Below are positions 62,828 to 64,000 of a stretch of DNA of 64,000 nucleotides, piece after piece. Numbering within the stretch: the stretch's first letter is position 1; each line of letters begins with the position of its first letter. The translations under genes and the position numbers were made by a program. The notes beneath the pieces were generated by a model. That model saw only the letters and a program-made list of their open reading frames with translations, was not told the origin of the DNA and made no database searches. This stretch comes from an uncultured Acetatifactor sp. (GTDB taxonomy: Bacteria; Bacillota; Clostridia; Lachnospirales; Lachnospiraceae), in contig CAKRTS010000001.1 in the NCBI GenBank assembly GCA_934402315.1, positions 62,001-126,000 of the forward strand. Reading direction: 5' to 3'.

Positions 62828-64000
62828 ATGAAAAACACAGACCGGGCATCGGAAGAACAGTATTTGCAGGAGACAATGGAGGTCATTGAGACAAATCTGG
62901 AAAACTATGGCAGTGAAGTCGCCAGAATGCAGCAGGATATTGATGAAATGCTGGAGCATTACCACGACAACGATGTCGAAGTCTGGACAATACTCAACAA
63001 TACCATCACCCTGAATGAGCACATGAAGCGCGCGCTGGAGCGAAATGAAAGAGCGCTGCACAAGCCGTATTTCGGCAGGATCATCTTCTACGATGAGACT
63101 TTGAAGATTGAAGAATCCCTGTACATCGGCAAGGGTGGAATCTCCAGAGACAACACACACTGGATGGTAATCGACTGGCGTGCCCCCGTCGCCAACGCCT
63201 ACTATGAAAACGGGCTTGGAAAATGCAGCTACAGCGCACCGGAGGGAAAGGAGCTCCCCATTGACCTCAGGCTGAAACGGACTTATGAGATTGATGAGGG
63301 AAAGCTGCTGGATTACTTTGACACCGAGGTTGTCGCAAACGATGACCTGCTGATGAAATACCTGTCAAAGAACAAGGAAGCCGTGCTCGGTGAGATTGTT
63401 GCGACGATCCAGAAGGAGCAGAATGAGATTATCCGGAAATCTCCCTTCCACAACGTGATTGTCCAGGGGGTTGCAGGCTCCGGAAAAACAACCGTTGCCA
63501 TGCACCGTATCTCCTATATCCTGTACAACTATCAGGAGCGCTTCCGCCCGGAGGATTTCTATATTGTCGGCAGCAACCGTATCCTGTTGAACTATATCAC
63601 GGGCGTTCTGCCGGATCTGGATGTCTACGGTGTAAAGCAGATGACGATGGAACAGCTCTTTATCCGGCTTCTCTATGAGGCGTGGGATGCCAAGAAGAGC
63701 AAGGTCAAGCCGGTGTCCAGCAGTGCGGATATCGTAAAAGGAACAGAACAGTGGTATCAGGAGCTTGAAGCCTTCATCCGCAAACTGGAGTGGGTCACCA
63801 TACGCCGCGAGACTGTCTATCTGAATCCGAGACAGTTCGTCGAGGGCCTGCAGGATGGCAAAAACGGCGTATACGACCGGACGGCGGAGGACAGAAAAGC
63901 CGGGTTGCAGCCGGTTCTCGTCCGGCTGGTGGAACAAGACAGCGTGGAGCGCTATATCACGCAGAATCCGGCTGTCTCCATCCAGAGTAAGATCAATATG
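62828..64000 (+). CDS. helD: HelD-like UvrD/Rep-superfamily helicase (3' end outside window)
   Basis: An open frame of 391 codons that runs off the window. The N-terminal coiled coil (residues 1-90) with MKRALERNERAL, then RIIFYDE and the WMVIDWRAPVANAYY segment, is typical of HelD, which frees stalled RNA polymerase. The P-loop is VQGVAGSGKTT with K220. The insertion after Walker A also fits. The ATG at 62828 has GGGAGG upstream. Its length and C-terminal domains cannot be judged. Confidence 0.9.
   Translation, partial: MKNTDRASEEQYLQETMEVIETNLENYGSEVARMQQDIDEMLEHYHDNDVEVWTILNNTITLNEHMKRALERNERALHKPYFGRIIFYDETLKIEESLYIGKGGISRDNTHWMVIDWRAPVANAYYENGLGKCSYSAPEGKELPIDLRLKRTYEIDEGKLLDYFDTEVVANDDLLMKYLSKNKEAVLGEIVATIQKEQNEIIRKSPFHNVIVQGVAGSGKTTVAMHRISYILYNYQERFRPEDFYIVGSNRILLNYITGVLPDLDVYGVKQMTMEQLFIRLLYEAWDAKKSKVKPVSSSADIVKGTEQWYQELEAFIRKLEWVTIRRETVYLNPRQFVEGLQDGKNGVYDRTAEDRKAGLQPVLVRLVEQDSVERYITQNPAVSIQSKINM

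Overview
The window reads as part of a chromosome from a spore-forming, Gram-positive anaerobe of the Clostridia, most likely a Lachnospiraceae member. The evidence is the gene content: a GerW/YtfJ-type sporulation protein, a YlbJ-like protein, RecU, a short HisG with HisZ, a GGGtGRT protein with its Fe-S scaffold-like partner, a MetH without a reactivation domain, and strong GGAGG ribosome sites. The assignment is inferred from gene content and synteny only. No rRNA, tRNA, CRISPR array, insertion sequence or phage was seen.

Layout. 1-8.1 kb is an accessory carbohydrate region: the tail of an unidentified protein, a GH1 glycosidase fused to mannose-6-phosphate isomerase, a lipoprotein, a DUF4143 ATPase between two identical terminators, and a large GH2 enzyme on the minus strand. 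8.2-10 kb holds the scaffold-like/GGGtGRT pair. 10-12.9 kb is a looser region with two decayed fragments (AraC-like, DUF3298-like), DUF4190 and DUF2753-like small membrane proteins (the second is DUF2752), an unknown protein and a minus-strand lipoprotein. 13-27.5 kb is amino-acid metabolism and envelope signalling: metH, ilvB, two ilvN-type subunits, ilvC, dedA, a GT4 glycosyltransferase, a two-component system, leuC, leuD and a MATE transporter. 27.5-35.2 kb is housekeeping: ruvAB, zapA, a U32 peptidase, an FtsW/RodA protein overlapping a penicillin-binding protein, and a Nudix hydrolase. 35.3-39 kb has a degenerate HD-GYP protein, a DUF2953-GerW pair, a 46-residue membrane protein and a coiled-coil/J-domain protein. 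39-57.4 kb is a conserved core series: rpmB, yloU, yloV, recG, degV, a type II topoisomerase pair, rsmD, coaD, a coiled-coil protein, an amidase, ylbJ, rsuA, HAD, SDR, an unknown protein, a RluA-family synthase and recU. 57.5-62.6 kb is a histidine operon (hisZ, hisG, hisD, hisB, and hisIE with a HisF-like N-terminus). The window ends inside a HelD-like helicase.

The genes link into branched-chain amino acid synthesis (ilvB, ilvN, ilvC, leuCD), histidine synthesis, methionine synthesis, recombination and repair (ruvAB, recG, recU) and cell division or wall synthesis (zapA, ftsW-like, PBP, amidase). The leu and his sets are incomplete here: leuA, leuB, hisA, hisF, hisH and hisC must lie elsewhere if the pathways are complete.

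The most unusual points are: the GH1-PMI fusion; a degenerate HisF-like barrel fused to HisIE; a repeated leader ending exactly at the start codons of three unrelated genes; three direct repeats at exact 33-bp spacing before the DUF4143 ATPase; its two identical flanking terminators; a 20-bp palindrome between promoter and hisZ; and a tandem-repeat plus large inverted-repeat element before recG.
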